A stretch of 64,000 bases of DNA from Prauserella cavernicola (GTDB lineage Bacteria; Actinomycetota; Actinomycetes; Mycobacteriales; Pseudonocardiaceae): the NCBI RefSeq assembly GCF_016595675.1, contig NZ_JAENJH010000003.1, forward strand, positions 558,001 through 622,000, read 5' to 3'. The first letter of the stretch is position 1. Every line of letters begins with the position of its first letter. The translations under genes were made by a program, and so were the position numbers. Of this stretch, positions 27,328 through 38,318 are shown one piece after another. Below the pieces are notes generated by a model. The model was given only the letters and a program-made list of their open reading frames with translations. It was not told where the DNA came from and did not search any database.

Positions 27328-28329
27328 ATGAAAAAGATCATCAACGATCCGGCGACCGTGGTCACCGAGTCACTCAGGGGACTCGAAGCGGCCCACTCCG
27401 ACCTGCTCCGGGTCGGCTACGACCCCGACCACGTGGTGAGGGCCGACGCGCCGGTCGGCGGCAAGGTCGCGGTGATCTCCGGTGGTGGCTCGGGACACGA
27501 ACCGCTGCACGGCGGGTTCGTCGGCACCGGCATGCTCCACGCCGCCGTTCCCGGCGCGGTGTTCACCTCCCCGACGCCCGACGGCGTACAGGCCGCGATC
27601 TCCGCGACCACCGGTGCCGCGGGCGCGCTGCTGATCGTCAAGAACTACACGGGCGACGTGCTCAACTTCGAGACCGCAGCCGAACTGGCCGCCGCGGAGG
27701 ACCTCGACGTGCGCAGCGTCGTGATCGACGACGACGTCGCGGTGGCCGACTCCACGTTCACGGCCGGCAGGCGCGGTGTCGGGGGCACGGTGCTGCTCGA
27801 GAAGCTCACCGGCGCGGCCTCCGAGCGCGGCGACGGGCTCGACGCCGTGGAAGCGTTGGCGCGCAAGGTGATCGGTCAGGTCCGGTCCATCGGCGTCGCG
27901 CTGACGGCTCCCACCGTGCCGCACGTCGGGGAGCCCAGTTTTGAGCTGGCCGCCGACGAGATCGAGTTCGGCATCGGCATTCACGGTGAGCCGGGCCGCG
28001 AACGCGTCAAGGCCGAACCCGCGGACCAGCTCGTCGAGCGCCTGGTGGCCGCGGTGGTCGACGACCTGCCCTTCGCCGACGGTGACGAGGTGCTGCTGTT
28101 CACCAACTCGATGGGCGGGACCCCGCTGCTGGAGCTGTACCTCGCGCACGGCATCGCGGAGCGGGCGCTCGCCCAGCGGGGCATCCGCGTGACGCGCAGA
28201 CTGGTGGGGCCGTACATCACGAGCCTCGAGATGCAGGGGATCAGCGTGACACTGTTGCGAATGGACGACGAGCTCACCGAACTCTGGGACGCTCCGGTGT
28301 GCACGCCCGCGTTGCGATGGGGGATGTGA
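27328..28329 (+). CDS. dhaK: PTS-dependent dihydroxyacetone kinase, substrate-binding subunit
   Basis: 333 residues. Binds dihydroxyacetone covalently through His219 in FGIGIHGEPG (E. coli His218 equivalent); His57 in GGGSGHEPLHGG is the second active-site His. ATG with GGAGG 5 bases upstream. First gene of dhaK-dhaL-dhaM; the three proteins phosphorylate dihydroxyacetone using phosphoenolpyruvate via the PTS rather than ATP directly. A TAGGTT at about 27282 may be the -10 element. Confidence 0.94.
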   Translation: MKKIINDPATVVTESLRGLEAAHSDLLRVGYDPDHVVRADAPVGGKVAVISGGGSGHEPLHGGFVGTGMLHAAVPGAVFTSPTPDGVQAAISATTGAAGALLIVKNYTGDVLNFETAAELAAAEDLDVRSVVIDDDVAVADSTFTAGRRGVGGTVLLEKLTGAASERGDGLDAVEALARKVIGQVRSIGVALTAPTVPHVGEPSFELAADEIEFGIGIHGEPGRERVKAEPADQLVERLVAAVVDDLPFADGDEVLLFTNSMGGTPLLELYLAHGIAERALAQRGIRVTRRLVGPYITSLEMQGISVTLLRMDDELTELWDAPVCTPALRWGM

Positions 28330-28952
28330 TGGGCTGCGGTGCAGCCGACGTCGCGAACCTGCTGCGGGCGGGTGCGGCCACCATCGCCGAGCACCGGGTC
28401 GAGCTGATCGACCTCGACCGGCCGATCGGCGACGCCGACCACGGCGAGAACCTCAACCGCGGCTTCGGCTTCGTGGTGTCCACGTTGGACACCGCGGTGC
28501 CGGAGACGCCGGGTGGGGTGCTCAAGCTCGCGGCGACGACACTGATCTCCAAGGTCGGCGGTGCGGCGGGTCCGTTGTACGGCACCGCGTTCCTGCGGGT
28601 GGCGACCACGCTCGGCGATCGGCCCGACCTGGATGCCTCGGCCGTGGTCGAGGCGCTGCGGGCGGCGCTCGCCGGAGTGGTGGCGCGCGGCAAGGCCGAG
28701 GTCGGCGACGCCACCATGGTCGACGCGCTGACTCCGGCCGTCGCCGCGGCCGAGGCCGCCGAGAACGACGGCATCGCCGCGCTCCTCTCGGCGGCCGCCG
28801 ACGCCGCCGACCAGGGCGCCGAGTCCACCGAGCCGCTCATCGCGCGCAAGGGCAGGGCGTCCTATCTCGGCGAACGCAGCGTCGGGCACGTCGATCCCGG
28901 TGCGCGCTCCACGGCCCTGTTGTTGCGCGCCTTCGCCGAGGCGGCCCGATGA
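28329..28952 (+). CDS. dhaL: PTS-dependent dihydroxyacetone kinase, ADP-binding subunit
   Basis: 207 residues. Holds a permanently bound ADP that shuttles phosphate from DhaM to dihydroxyacetone. The Mg-ADP ligand motif DLDRPIGDADHGENLNRGF is near residue 27, and GGAAGPLYGTAFLR binds phosphate. I take the ATG at 28329, which overlaps the dhaK stop (TGATG); in-frame ATG 28317 and GTG 28326 are alternatives. Overlaps dhaM by 4 bases. Confidence 0.93.
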   Translation: MGCGAADVANLLRAGAATIAEHRVELIDLDRPIGDADHGENLNRGFGFVVSTLDTAVPETPGGVLKLAATTLISKVGGAAGPLYGTAFLRVATTLGDRPDLDASAVVEALRAALAGVVARGKAEVGDATMVDALTPAVAAAEAAENDGIAALLSAAADAADQGAESTEPLIARKGRASYLGERSVGHVDPGARSTALLLRAFAEAAR

Positions 28953-29623
28953 GGGTCGGTCTGGTGGTCGTGTCGCACAGTGCGCGCCTCGCGGAGGGCG
29001 TGGTCGAGCTGGCGGCACAGATGGCCCCCGACGTCACCGTGCTCGCGGCGGGTGGCCTGCCGGAGGGCGGGATCGGCACCGACTACGACTCGGTGGTCGC
29101 CGCCGTGCAGCGCGCGGACGCGGGCGCGGGAGTGGTGCTGCTCTACGACCTCGGCAGTGCACAGATGACCGCGGAGCTCGCCGTGGAGTCGCTGGCCGAT
29201 CCCGGCGCCGCTGTGGTGGTGGACGCCCCGCTCGTGGAGGGTGCCGTGGCGGCCACGGTCGCCGCGCAGGGCGGCGCCGACCGCGCGGCGGTGGCCGAGG
29301 CGGCTGCCTCGGCCGGGGCGCCGCCGGGGACCGAGACCGCGGCGCAGGATGCCGGGGCGGCGCAGAGCACGACGCTGACGCTGCGCAACGACGTCGGCCT
29401 GCACGCCAGGCCCGCCGCACTGCTGGTGCGCAGCATCGCGGGACTCGACGCCGACGTGCGCATCCGGCTCGGCGAGGACGAGGCCGACGGGCACAGCGTG
29501 CTGGCGCTCATGTCGCTGGCCGCGCGCAAGGACGACACCATCGAGATCAGTGCGACGGGATCCCAGGCGGGGGAGGCCATCCGGCGCATCGAGGCGCTGG
29601 CCGAACGCGACTTCGACGAGTAG
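28949..29623 (+). CDS. dhaM: Dihydroxyacetone kinase phosphotransfer subunit fused to HPr
   Basis: 224 residues with two domains. Residues 1-120 are the EIIA-Man-like DhaM domain with phospho-acceptor His10 (VVVSHSARLAEG). After an Ala-rich linker, residues 141-224 are a complete HPr domain with His152 (VGLHARPAA) and Ser183 at the spacing of HPr Ser46. There is no enzyme I domain, so general enzyme I must come from elsewhere in the genome. ATG overlaps dhaL by 4 bases. Confidence 0.92.
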   Translation: MRVGLVVVSHSARLAEGVVELAAQMAPDVTVLAAGGLPEGGIGTDYDSVVAAVQRADAGAGVVLLYDLGSAQMTAELAVESLADPGAAVVVDAPLVEGAVAATVAAQGGADRAAVAEAAASAGAPPGTETAAQDAGAAQSTTLTLRNDVGLHARPAALLVRSIAGLDADVRIRLGEDEADGHSVLALMSLAARKDDTIEISATGSQAGEAIRRIEALAERDFDE

Positions 29624-29641
29624 GGCGGGGCGGCCGCGTCG

Positions 29642-29857
29642 CTAGCCGCAGCACCCGCCGCCGCAGCAGCCACCGCCACCTCCGCCGCCCGCGGGCACGG
29701 GCGTGCTCGCCGATCCGGTGAGGGCCACCGTGGTGAGCAGCTTGACCGTGTTCGCGTGGCCGTCGGGGCAGCTCGCGGGCGCGCTCGACTCGCTCATCGG
29801 CCGGTTGAGCTCGAACGTCGAGGTGCATTCCCGGCAGCGGTAGGCGTAGGTCGGCAT
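29642..29857 (-). CDS. FmdB-family zinc ribbon protein with Gly/Cys-rich tail
   Basis: 71 residues. Starts MPTYAYRCRECTSTFEL, the FmdB signature with a CxxC pair; the second zinc ligand pair is altered (CPDGH, with one Cys then His). The last 18 residues are a Gly run followed by CCGGGCCG, four cysteines in two pairs. Function unknown; small DNA- or metal-related roles are proposed for the family. ATG at 29857, convergent with dhaM 18 bases away. Confidence 0.82.
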   Translation of the reverse strand: MPTYAYRCRECTSTFELNRPMSESSAPASCPDGHANTVKLLTTVALTGSASTPVPAGGGGGGGCCGGGCCG

Positions 29858-29902
29858 GTCGTCGATTATCGCCCTCCGCCTCGCGGGTGGGAAGCTGGAC
29901 CG

Positions 29903-31036
29903 GTGGATCTTCCCGTCATCGACCACGACGTCGCGCACCTGAGCCAGGTCACCCCGTCGCTGCTCGCCGCGCTCGGCGTCCCGGAGTTCGCGGGCTCGCT
30001 GGGGCTGCCGGAGGTCTCGCGCGCGTGCGTGCTGCTCATCGACGGACTGGGCTGGGACCTGCTCGACGCCCACGCCTCCGACGCGCCCGTGCTCAGCGAG
30101 CTGCGCAGCAGGCCGCTGCGGGTCGGTTACCCGGCCACGACGGTCGCCGGGCTCGCCGCGATCGGCACGGGCGTGGCCTCCGGAGAACACGGCATGGCTG
30201 GCTACACCTTCGAACTGCCCGGCGTCGGCGTGCTCAACGCGCTGCGCTGGTGTCTGCACCCGGGCGGGGCCGACCTGCGCGAGGAGCTGCCGGCCGAGCG
30301 CGTGCAGCCGCTGCCGACGACGTTCGCCCGCGCCGAGGCCGACGGCGTCGACACGAGCGTGGTGTCGTCGGCGATGTACGCCGACACGGCGCTGACGCGA
30401 GCGGTGCTGCGCGGCGGTCGCTACGTCGGCGTGCACGCGCTCGGGGATCTCGCGGCGGCCACGCTCGACGCGCTGCGCCCGGCTCGGGCGTTCTGCTACG
30501 CCTACCACAGCGAACTCGACATGCTGGGTCATCTCCACGGCCCCGGCTCGCAGGCCTGGCGCATGCAGCTCGGCCAGGTCGACCGGCTCGTCGAGTCCAT
30601 CGTGGACCGGTTGCCCCCGGACTCCGTGCTCGCCGTGGTCGCCGACCACGGCATGGTGCGGCTCGACGAGACCACCGTCGACCTCGACGCGGTGCCCGAG
30701 CTCGCCGACGGTGTCCGCGCGCTGGCGGGAGAGGCGAGAGCCCGGCACGTCCACACCGAGGACGGCGCGACACCGCACGTACTCGCAGCCTGGCGCGAGA
30801 CGCTCGGAGACCGGGCGTGGGTCGTGGCGCGTGACGAGGCGATCGAGCACGGCTGGTTCGGCCCGCGCGTCGCCGACCACGTCCGCCCGCGCATCGGCGA
30901 CGTCGTGGCCGCGGCCAGGGGCAACACGGGCTTGCTGCGGCGCACGGCCGAGCCCATGGAGTCGGGGCTGGTCGGGCACCACGGCTCGTTCACGAGCGCG
31001 GAGCAGCTCGTGCCGCTGGCACTGGCCTTCGGCTGA
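29903..31036 (+). CDS. Alkaline phosphatase superfamily protein (type I phosphodiesterase/nucleotide pyrophosphatase)
   Basis: 377 residues. Metal/nucleophile segment VLLIDGLGWDLLDAH near residue 43 followed by YPATTVAGLAAIGTG, where the Thr pair supplies the nucleophile of this family. Later metal ligands: HSELDMLGH and VVADHGMV, then HGSF near the end. Likely hydrolyses a phosphodiester or pyrophosphate substrate in a divalent-metal site. No signal peptide seen, so cytoplasmic. GTG at 29903 with GGAAG upstream. Its 3' side borders a 475-base repeat-containing spacer. Confidence 0.86.
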   Translation: MDLPVIDHDVAHLSQVTPSLLAALGVPEFAGSLGLPEVSRACVLLIDGLGWDLLDAHASDAPVLSELRSRPLRVGYPATTVAGLAAIGTGVASGEHGMAGYTFELPGVGVLNALRWCLHPGGADLREELPAERVQPLPTTFARAEADGVDTSVVSSAMYADTALTRAVLRGGRYVGVHALGDLAAATLDALRPARAFCYAYHSELDMLGHLHGPGSQAWRMQLGQVDRLVESIVDRLPPDSVLAVVADHGMVRLDETTVDLDAVPELADGVRALAGEARARHVHTEDGATPHVLAAWRETLGDRAWVVARDEAIEHGWFGPRVADHVRPRIGDVVAAARGNTGLLRRTAEPMESGLVGHHGSFTSAEQLVPLALAFG

Positions 31037-31511
31037 CGCCGCTTTGCCCCGCTGCGGGCGCGGGTCGTGGCCGATGCCGCTTGACCGATGGCTGGCGTGG
31101 CTGTCGGGCGGCGTCCGGTTCGTGCCTTGGGTCGGATGGCGGCCGCTGTCTCCTGGCCTGCGCACGGTTGCGCGGGTGGTGGCCGATGCCGCATGACCGA
31201 TGCCTGGCTTGGCTGCCGGGCGGTTCCGATCCGTTCCTTCTGCCGGATGGCGGACCCGCGCAAGGGGCGCGCGAATCGTGGCCGATGCCGAATGACGGGC
31301 GCCCTGCTCGGCTGTCGGGCGGCGTCCGGTTCGTGCCTTGCGTCGGATGGCGGCCGCTGTCGCCCGACCCACGCAAGGGGCGCGCCTGCTCGTCTGGCCC
31401 GGCCGACGCCGCCGGGCCCGCGAGTCACGCGCTCCCACGACCCGGGATCCGGGGCGACCGTGCCTTCGGCCGCTCCGCCGGAAATCGCGCGGCACCGTTA
31501 CCGTGGCGCAC
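31037..31511. other. 475-base noncoding spacer containing a tandem repeat
   Basis: Open frames cross this region in several phases, but none has a start, ribosome site or homology I can support. It is largely filled by three imperfect repeat copies (31067-31390) and a short remainder leading to the zinc-ribbon gene. Confidence 0.6.
31067..31390. repeat. Imperfect tandem repeat, three copies of about 100-112 bases
   Basis: Copies begin GTGGCCGATGCCG at 31067, 31179 and 31278. Shared blocks in copies 1 and 3 include GGCGGCGTCCGGTTCGTGCC and GTCGGATGGCGGCCGCTGTC. Copies 2 and 3 both end in CGCAAGGGGCGCGC. Copy 2 is the most diverged. Confidence 0.75.
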
Positions 31512-31799
31512 ATGCCCCGACGCAACCGCCAGCGGCGCGACCTGCCCGCGCTCGGCGCCTCCACCGGCTGGGCACAGGCGGAATCGGCGGACGACGGGGA
31601 CTGGCTGGTGCGCACAGTCCCGGGATCGCAGGCCACCAAGACCTACCGGTGCCCCGGCTGCGACCACGAGATCCAGCCCGGTGTCGCGCACGTCGTGGCC
31701 TGGCCGGCCGACGAGACCGGATCGGTCGCCGACCGGCGGCACTGGCACCGCTCGTGCTGGCAGGCCAGGGCGAGGCGCAGACCGACCCGGCGCCACTGA
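31512..31799 (+). CDS. Small conserved actinobacterial zinc-ribbon protein
   Basis: 95 residues, strongly basic at both ends. The centre has a probable zinc site: CPGC near residue 47, then HVVAWPAD and RRHWHRSCW near residue 80 (Cys/His ligands). The segment ATKTYRCPGCDHEI followed by HVVAWPADE is conserved in actinobacterial homologues I remember as unnamed proteins. ATG at 31512. Nucleic-acid binding is plausible but unproven. Confidence 0.75.
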   Translation: MPRRNRQRRDLPALGASTGWAQAESADDGDWLVRTVPGSQATKTYRCPGCDHEIQPGVAHVVAWPADETGSVADRRHWHRSCWQARARRRPTRRH

Positions 31800-31831
31800 C
31801 GCACCCCGAACCGGGCGTCACCAGCACGCCA

Positions 31832-31851
31832 CAGGCCGAGTGACCGGCCTG
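31832..31851. terminator. Short hairpin between convergent genes
   Basis: CAGGCCG / CGGCCTG, 7-bp perfect stem with a 6-base loop, between the zinc-ribbon gene and the acetyltransferase. No T tract, so a weak terminator at best. Confidence 0.4.
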
Positions 31852-31880
31852 AGTTGTCCGGCTCCGGGCGATCCCCGCGC

Positions 31881-32393
31881 TCACAGCCGGTTGCGGTAGT
31901 ACTTCGCGGGCACCCCCTCGTAGTCGTCCTCCTTGTACTGGGTGAAGCCGAGCTTGCGGGCGACCCGCTGCGCGGGCACGTTGCCGACGTTGGTGACGAT
32001 CACGACCGGTAGCCGCGGCAGCGCGCGCTCGGCCCAGCCGACGACCGCCCCCGCCATCTCCGGCGCGTAGCCCTTCCCCCAGGAGTCCGGGTGGAACCGG
32101 TAGTACAGGTTCAGGACCTCCTCCCCTTCGAGGTCCTTCGTCTGCACTCCCCCGACGCCGACGATCCCGCCGGAGCGGGCCTCCACCACCGCCACGTAGC
32201 CGAAACCGTGTTCGAGCCAGTGCCGATCCCACAGCGTGATCAGGGCACGAGCGTGCTCCGGCGTGGCTGGCCATTGGTCGTGCGGGTGGGTGGCCGGGTC
32301 CGACTGGATGCGCACGATCGAGGGCAGGTCGGCATCGCCGAAGCGGCGCAGGATCAGCCGCTCCGTCCGGATCTCGCCCAGCTCGACAGCCAT
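31881..32393 (-). CDS. GNAT-family N-acetyltransferase, RimJ/RimL-like
   Basis: 170 residues. N-terminal IRTERLILRRFGDADLP is typical of RimJ/RimL-type acetyltransferases; the acetyl-CoA-binding stretch WGKGYAPEMAGAVVGWA is near residue 103, followed by TNVGNVPAQRVARKLGF. Acts on protein or small-molecule amines; target unknown. ATG start 6 bases after a TACCTT hexamer. Confidence 0.88.
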   Translation of the reverse strand: MAVELGEIRTERLILRRFGDADLPSIVRIQSDPATHPHDQWPATPEHARALITLWDRHWLEHGFGYVAVVEARSGGIVGVGGVQTKDLEGEEVLNLYYRFHPDSWGKGYAPEMAGAVVGWAERALPRLPVVIVTNVGNVPAQRVARKLGFTQYKEDDYEGVPAKYYRNRL

Positions 32394-32399
32394 GCGCTG

Positions 32400-32405
32400 A
32401 AGGTA
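32400..32405 (-). promoter_or_regulatory. -10 hexamer for acetyltransferase gene
   Basis: TACCTT on the minus strand, 6 bases before the ATG. Confidence 0.42.
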
Positions 32406-32431
32406 GCGGCACCCTCCGACAGAATTCGGTC

Positions 32432-33190
32432 ATGGCTGATCTCCCACTCGTGCTGCTGCACGCCTTCCCCGTCGACGCCCGGATGTGGAACGCCGTCCGC
32501 GAGCCGTTGGCCGCGCGGACGCGCCTCATCACGCCCGACCAGCGAGGACTCGGCCGCACTCCCTTGCCGGACTCGGACCGCGAGCCCAGCCTCGACGACG
32601 CCGCCCGCGACGTGCTCGCGCTGCTGGACAGGCTCGGGCTGGAGCGGGTGATCCTCGGCGGCTGCTCGATGGGCGGCTACGTGAGCCTCGCCGTGCTGCG
32701 GGCCGCGCCGGAGCGGGTCGGCGGCCTCGTGCTCGTCGACACCAAGGCCACGGCCGACACCGACGAGGCGAGGGCCAACCGCCTGGCCGTCGCCGAGCGG
32801 GCCGAGACCGAGGGCACCTCGGGCTGGCTCGCCGACGCGATGCTGCCCAACCTCCTCGCCGAGCAGACGCGCTCGGACAAGCCCGAGGTGGGCGCCACGG
32901 TGCGGGAGCTGATCCAGGCGCAGCCGCCAGAGGGCGTGGCGTGGGCGCAACGGGCGATGGCGACGCGGCCGGACTCCACGGACGCGCTGCGTGAGGCCGA
33001 CGTGCCGACCCTCGTGGTGGTGGGCGAGCACGACGCCCTCACTCCGCCCGCCGCGGCCCGTGAGCTGGCCGAGGACGCGCGGCAGAGCACGCTCGCCGTC
33101 CTGCCCGGCGTCGGGCACCTGACGCCGCTGGAGGCTCCTGAGGGCCTCGCCACGGCGATCCTCGACTGGCTGCCGGGTCAGTCCAGGTAA
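32432..33190 (+). CDS. Alpha/beta-fold hydrolase
   Basis: 252 residues. Nucleophile elbow GCSMGG near residue 77, oxyanion HAFPVDARMW near residue 10, acid VVGEHDALTPP near residue 195, and catalytic His in PGVGHLTPLEAP near residue 230. Cytoplasmic esterase, lipase or enol-lactonase-like enzyme; substrate not evident. Divergent from the acetyltransferase and overlapping the 3' end of the next (minus) gene by 13 bases. Confidence 0.88.
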   Translation: MADLPLVLLHAFPVDARMWNAVREPLAARTRLITPDQRGLGRTPLPDSDREPSLDDAARDVLALLDRLGLERVILGGCSMGGYVSLAVLRAAPERVGGLVLVDTKATADTDEARANRLAVAERAETEGTSGWLADAMLPNLLAEQTRSDKPEVGATVRELIQAQPPEGVAWAQRAMATRPDSTDALREADVPTLVVVGEHDALTPPAAARELAEDARQSTLAVLPGVGHLTPLEAPEGLATAILDWLPGQSR

Positions 33191-34023
33191 TCCGCGAGCG
33201 CCTGCCTGGCCTCAGGAGCGACGCCGGGAAAGCGTCGGGCGAGCACGAACCGCCAGCACACGCCGAACAGCGTCCGCAGTTCGCCGCAGGGCGCCAGTTC
33301 GGCCGCGGGCGGTGCACCGGGGTACGCGGCGAGTGCCTCGGCCCCGTCGAGCCGGGACGTTCCGGCGAGCACGGCGAGGTCCCACGCGAGCGGTCCGCGC
33401 CAGGTGTCCTCGAAGTCGGTCCAGCGAGGCCCGTCTGCCGTGAGCAGCAGGTTGCCGGGGTGGGCGTCGCCGTGCAGCGGCTGCACCGGCCCCGGCGCCC
33501 TGCCCAGCGCCCCGTCGAGTGCGTCGAGGCGAACGCGCAGCTCCGGCAGCGCGGCTCCGAGCTCGTCGGTGAGCAGGCCGAACATGCGACGCAGTTCCCC
33601 GACGGGACCGTCGCCGGGCAGCTCGCCCGGGTAGCCGCGCAGGGCCTCGTGCAGCTCCGCCAGCGAGCCCGCGACCTCGGCCGGAGCGGCCGTGGACCCT
33701 GGATCGTGACGGACGTAACGCCAGAAAGTCACCGGCAGGCCGCTGACCAGGTGCGGGCCGGGTGGAGGGTCGTCACTCGGCGGAATCACCGGGGCTCCGA
33801 GGTCGTCGAGGAACCCGGCCAGACGCACGTCGCGCGCCAGCCAGTTCGCCGCGTCAGGGCGGGTCAGCAGGGTCGTCGCGGGCACCCTCGCGACCACGTG
33901 CCCCAGCCTCACCAGCACGTTCGATCGATCGGCGAGCACGACGGGCTCGGCCGAGGTCAGCCCGAACGCGCGGCCCGCACCGACCGCCGCCGCCACCCCT
34001 CGGGTGACATCCGGATCCCGCAC
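33178..34023 (-). CDS. Aminoglycoside phosphotransferase/choline kinase-fold protein
   Basis: 281 residues from the GTG at 34023; an in-frame TTG at 34050 would add nine. Kinase-like motifs: [11 protein letters not shown] with the catalytic Asp near residue 195 and [17 protein letters not shown] with the metal-binding Asp. The N-terminal nucleotide region contains [13 protein letters not shown]. Phosphorylates a small molecule; an antibiotic-resistance role cannot be assumed. Divergent from ctaD. Confidence 0.85.
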   Translation of the reverse strand: MRDPDVTRGVAAAVGAGRAFGLTSAEPVVLADRSNVLVRLGHVVARVPATTLLTRPDAANWLARDVRLAGFLDDLGAPVIPPSDDPPPGPHLVSGLPVTFWRYVRHDPGSTAAPAEVAGSLAELHEALRGYPGELPGDGPVGELRRMFGLLTDELGAALPELRVRLDALDGALGRAPGPVQPLHGDAHPGNLLLTADGPRWTDFEDTWRGPLAWDLAVLAGTSRLDGAEALAAYPGAPPAAELAPCGELRTLFGVCWRFVLARRFPGVAPEARQALADYLD

Positions 34024-34147
34024 GGGCCGATCTTTGCAGGCGGCTGGCAAGGCCGGAATGGCTCCGGGCTACGATCCACCTAGCCAATGTGGGTCCCCCG
34101 CCCATGGCGACAGCAAGGATCACGGGGTTCAAGTGCAGGAGGCAGGA

Positions 34148-37913
<3,766 letters not shown>

Positions 37914-37917
37914 CCCG

Positions 37918-38295
37918 TCACGCGACCTGGTTGTCGGCCTTCCAGACCACGTAGGCCTCGTCGGCATCGGTGGTCATCGCCTCGACGAACTTGTCGTGGT
38001 CGAAGCCGGGCAGGGTCTGCAGCCGCTCGATGAGCGCGTTGGCGGCCGGGTCACCGCTGGGCACGGCGGTGCCGGTGCCGTCGGCCGCGGCCAGCATCAG
38101 GAAGACGTCTTCCTTCCACGGGCCCTCCGGGATGACTCTGACCACCACGGCCGTCAACTCGGACCAGGTGACGGATTCCTCGGTGCCATCGGCCAGCTGC
38201 CTGCGCACGCCGGTGTCGTCCACGCTGACCGACCGGGAATGTGCGCTGGATGAGTCGGGGAACAAGACCTCTCCCTTGCCTCGGGTTCCGTTCAC
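37918..38295 (-). CDS. Conserved hypothetical protein downstream of dinG
   Basis: 125 residues from GTG at 38295, with GAAGG 7 bases upstream lying in the 23-base gap after dinG. Reads as an alpha/beta domain: SVSVDDTGVRRQLADGTEES, then VTWSELTAVVVRVIP and WKEDVFLMLAAADGTG, suggestive of a PH-like strand pattern, and an acidic helical C-terminus. No catalytic motif recognised. Co-transcribed with dinG; function unknown. Confidence 0.72.
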   Translation of the reverse strand: MNGTRGKGEVLFPDSSSAHSRSVSVDDTGVRRQLADGTEESVTWSELTAVVVRVIPEGPWKEDVFLMLAAADGTGTAVPSGDPAANALIERLQTLPGFDHDKFVEAMTTDADEAYVVWKADNQVA

Positions 38296-38318
38296 CGTAG
38301 CGCCTTCACTCCGGACGG

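Noticed and set aside
29858-31639. Upstream extension of the FmdB frame into a 665-residue protein
   Set aside because: It would overlap the phosphodiesterase gene and the repeats; FmdB proteins begin at MPTYAY, matching ATG 29857.
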